From positions 1 through 5,888 of the forward strand of contig DRHE01000333.1 of assembly GCA_011049745.1 (NCBI GenBank): a stretch of DNA of 5,888 nt, in the 5' to 3' direction. The DNA comes from Spirochaetales bacterium. GTDB lineage: Bacteria > Spirochaetota > Spirochaetia > SZUA-6 > DRHE01. Made by a program: the position numbers and the translations under genes. The first letter of the stretch is position 1. Every line of letters begins with the position of its first letter. Shown one piece after another: positions 5,264 through 5,888 of the stretch. The notes below the pieces were generated by a model. That model made no database searches. It was given only the letters and a program-made list of their open reading frames with translations, and was not told the DNA's origin.

Positions 5264-5888
5264 AAGCGTCGATATAAGAATCCGCGTAAATGGATTTATT
5301 CATAATCAACTCTGCTGTGAGTATGGTATTCAGCAATTCTTCATCAGTGACATCAAGGATGACGGCATCCAGTCCATTAGCAATGAGCATCGTGGCAAAT
5401 ACACGGTTAATCAGTTTTTTTTGTGAGGTCCCATTGGAAATATTACTAAGACCGCAGACAATATGGCAGGGAGGGTCTGAGAACAACCGAAACTGAGCAG
5501 CACCGGCTAAAATTTCCTTTGCCTGCTCCTGCATGAATTTTAAAGGCATGACAATGGGATCTAAAAAGAGCTGCTCCGGGGACATTCCATAGTCCAGTAT
5601 TTTGGCAAAAATCTTTCCGGCGTTTTCAACGCGTTTATCAGCGTCCTTGGGACTGCCGGACTCATCCATAGCCAGACCAATAACAGAAGCATTATGTTCT
5701 GCAATGATCGGAAGGAGCTCATCCATTTTTTTCTCATCCGCTGTTGTTGAATTTACAAGGGGCGGTTTTTTGCATATCGGGATCGCTTCCTTCAACATTA
5801 CTGATCTGTTATTGTCAATTGAAATAGGCAGATCGACCTCTTCCTGAACCATCTCAATCATCCAGCAGAGGTCTTCAGGCTTATTAGA
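5253..5888 (-). CDS. AcsE-type methyltetrahydrofolate:corrinoid methyltransferase (5' end beyond window)
   Basis: The minus-strand frame is open from the right edge to TAA at 5255-5253, giving 211 visible residues. Nine codons lie upstream of the first internal Met at 5861, so that Met is not the start. The sequence aligns by eye along its length with Moorella AcsE, the TIM-barrel enzyme that moves the methyl group of CH3-tetrahydrofolate to the Co(I) of a corrinoid protein. With an offset of 50, visible Asp25 (ISID), Asn46 (VNST), Asp110 (LDP) and Asn149 (GLSN) fall at AcsE Asp75, Asn96, Asp160 and Asn199, the known pterin-binding and catalytic positions. The predicted total of about 261 aa equals AcsE length, so about 50 residues are missing off-window. 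Orthology to AcsE rather than to MtgA-type demethylation enzymes cannot be settled without the neighbours. The stop overlaps the convergent BioD-like gene by 11 bp. Confidence 0.9.
   Translation of the reverse strand, partial: SNKPEDLCWMIEMVQEEVDLPISIDNNRSVMLKEAIPICKKPPLVNSTTADEKKMDELLPIIAEHNASVIGLAMDESGSPKDADKRVENAGKIFAKILDYGMSPEQLFLDPIVMPLKFMQEQAKEILAGAAQFRLFSDPPCHIVCGLSNISNGTSQKKLINRVFATMLIANGLDAVILDVTDEELLNTILTAELIMNKSIYADSYIDAFRR

Noticed and set aside
1..5888. CRISPR array, tRNA, rRNA, riboswitch or intact insertion sequence
   Set aside because: No spaced direct repeats, cloverleaf or conserved RNA elements, and no transposase gene, were seen by eye on either strand.

Overview
The window looks like chromosomal DNA from a strictly anaerobic bacterium, most likely a Clostridia/Peptococcaceae-type Firmicute. 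This is an inference from three things: several multi-[4Fe-4S] HdrA/MvhD/HdrC proteins, a methyltetrahydrofolate:corrinoid methyltransferase of Wood-Ljungdahl type, and purine-rich ribosome binding sites with sigma-A-like promoters. No species can be named.

Region 1 (about 1-3700, minus strand) is one tightly packed operon read right to left. It starts at a near-consensus promoter (TTGACA-17 bp-TAAAAT, about 3696-3668). The order is an HdrA-like flavoprotein of 408 aa (from a TTG at 3623), a second HdrA-like flavoprotein of 532 aa (from 2394), an MvhD-type iron-sulfur subunit of 126 aa, and an HdrC-like protein that runs off the left edge. The two HdrA-like proteins are modular complements. 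The first has the FAD domain with an inserted two-cluster ferredoxin but no N-terminal domain. The second has the HdrA N-terminal domain, an FAD domain without the insert, and a C-terminal two-cluster ferredoxin. Together they look like a split, asymmetric HdrA reminiscent of QmoA/QmoB, which would pass electrons to MvhD and HdrC. An HdrB or MetV/MetF partner may lie beyond position 1.

Region 2 (about 3700-4540) is visibly more A+T-rich and looks eroded. It holds a short plus-strand reading frame broken by a stop, which resembles a phage-type small protein, and a minus-strand DUF3786 gene whose 5' part seems lost or frameshifted. It also holds a perfect 11-bp inverted repeat that overlaps a candidate promoter for the next gene.

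Region 3 (4541-5888) holds a plus-strand BioD-like/Pta-N-type P-loop protein, which appears to lack an internal block and most of the DRTGG domain of its family. It converges on, and overlaps by 11 bp, a minus-strand AcsE-type methyltransferase that runs off the right edge.

The general theme is one-carbon and electron-transfer metabolism in an anaerobe. The Hdr-like complex and the methyltransferase plausibly serve the same methyl branch, but they are separate transcription units and the link is inferred from proximity only.
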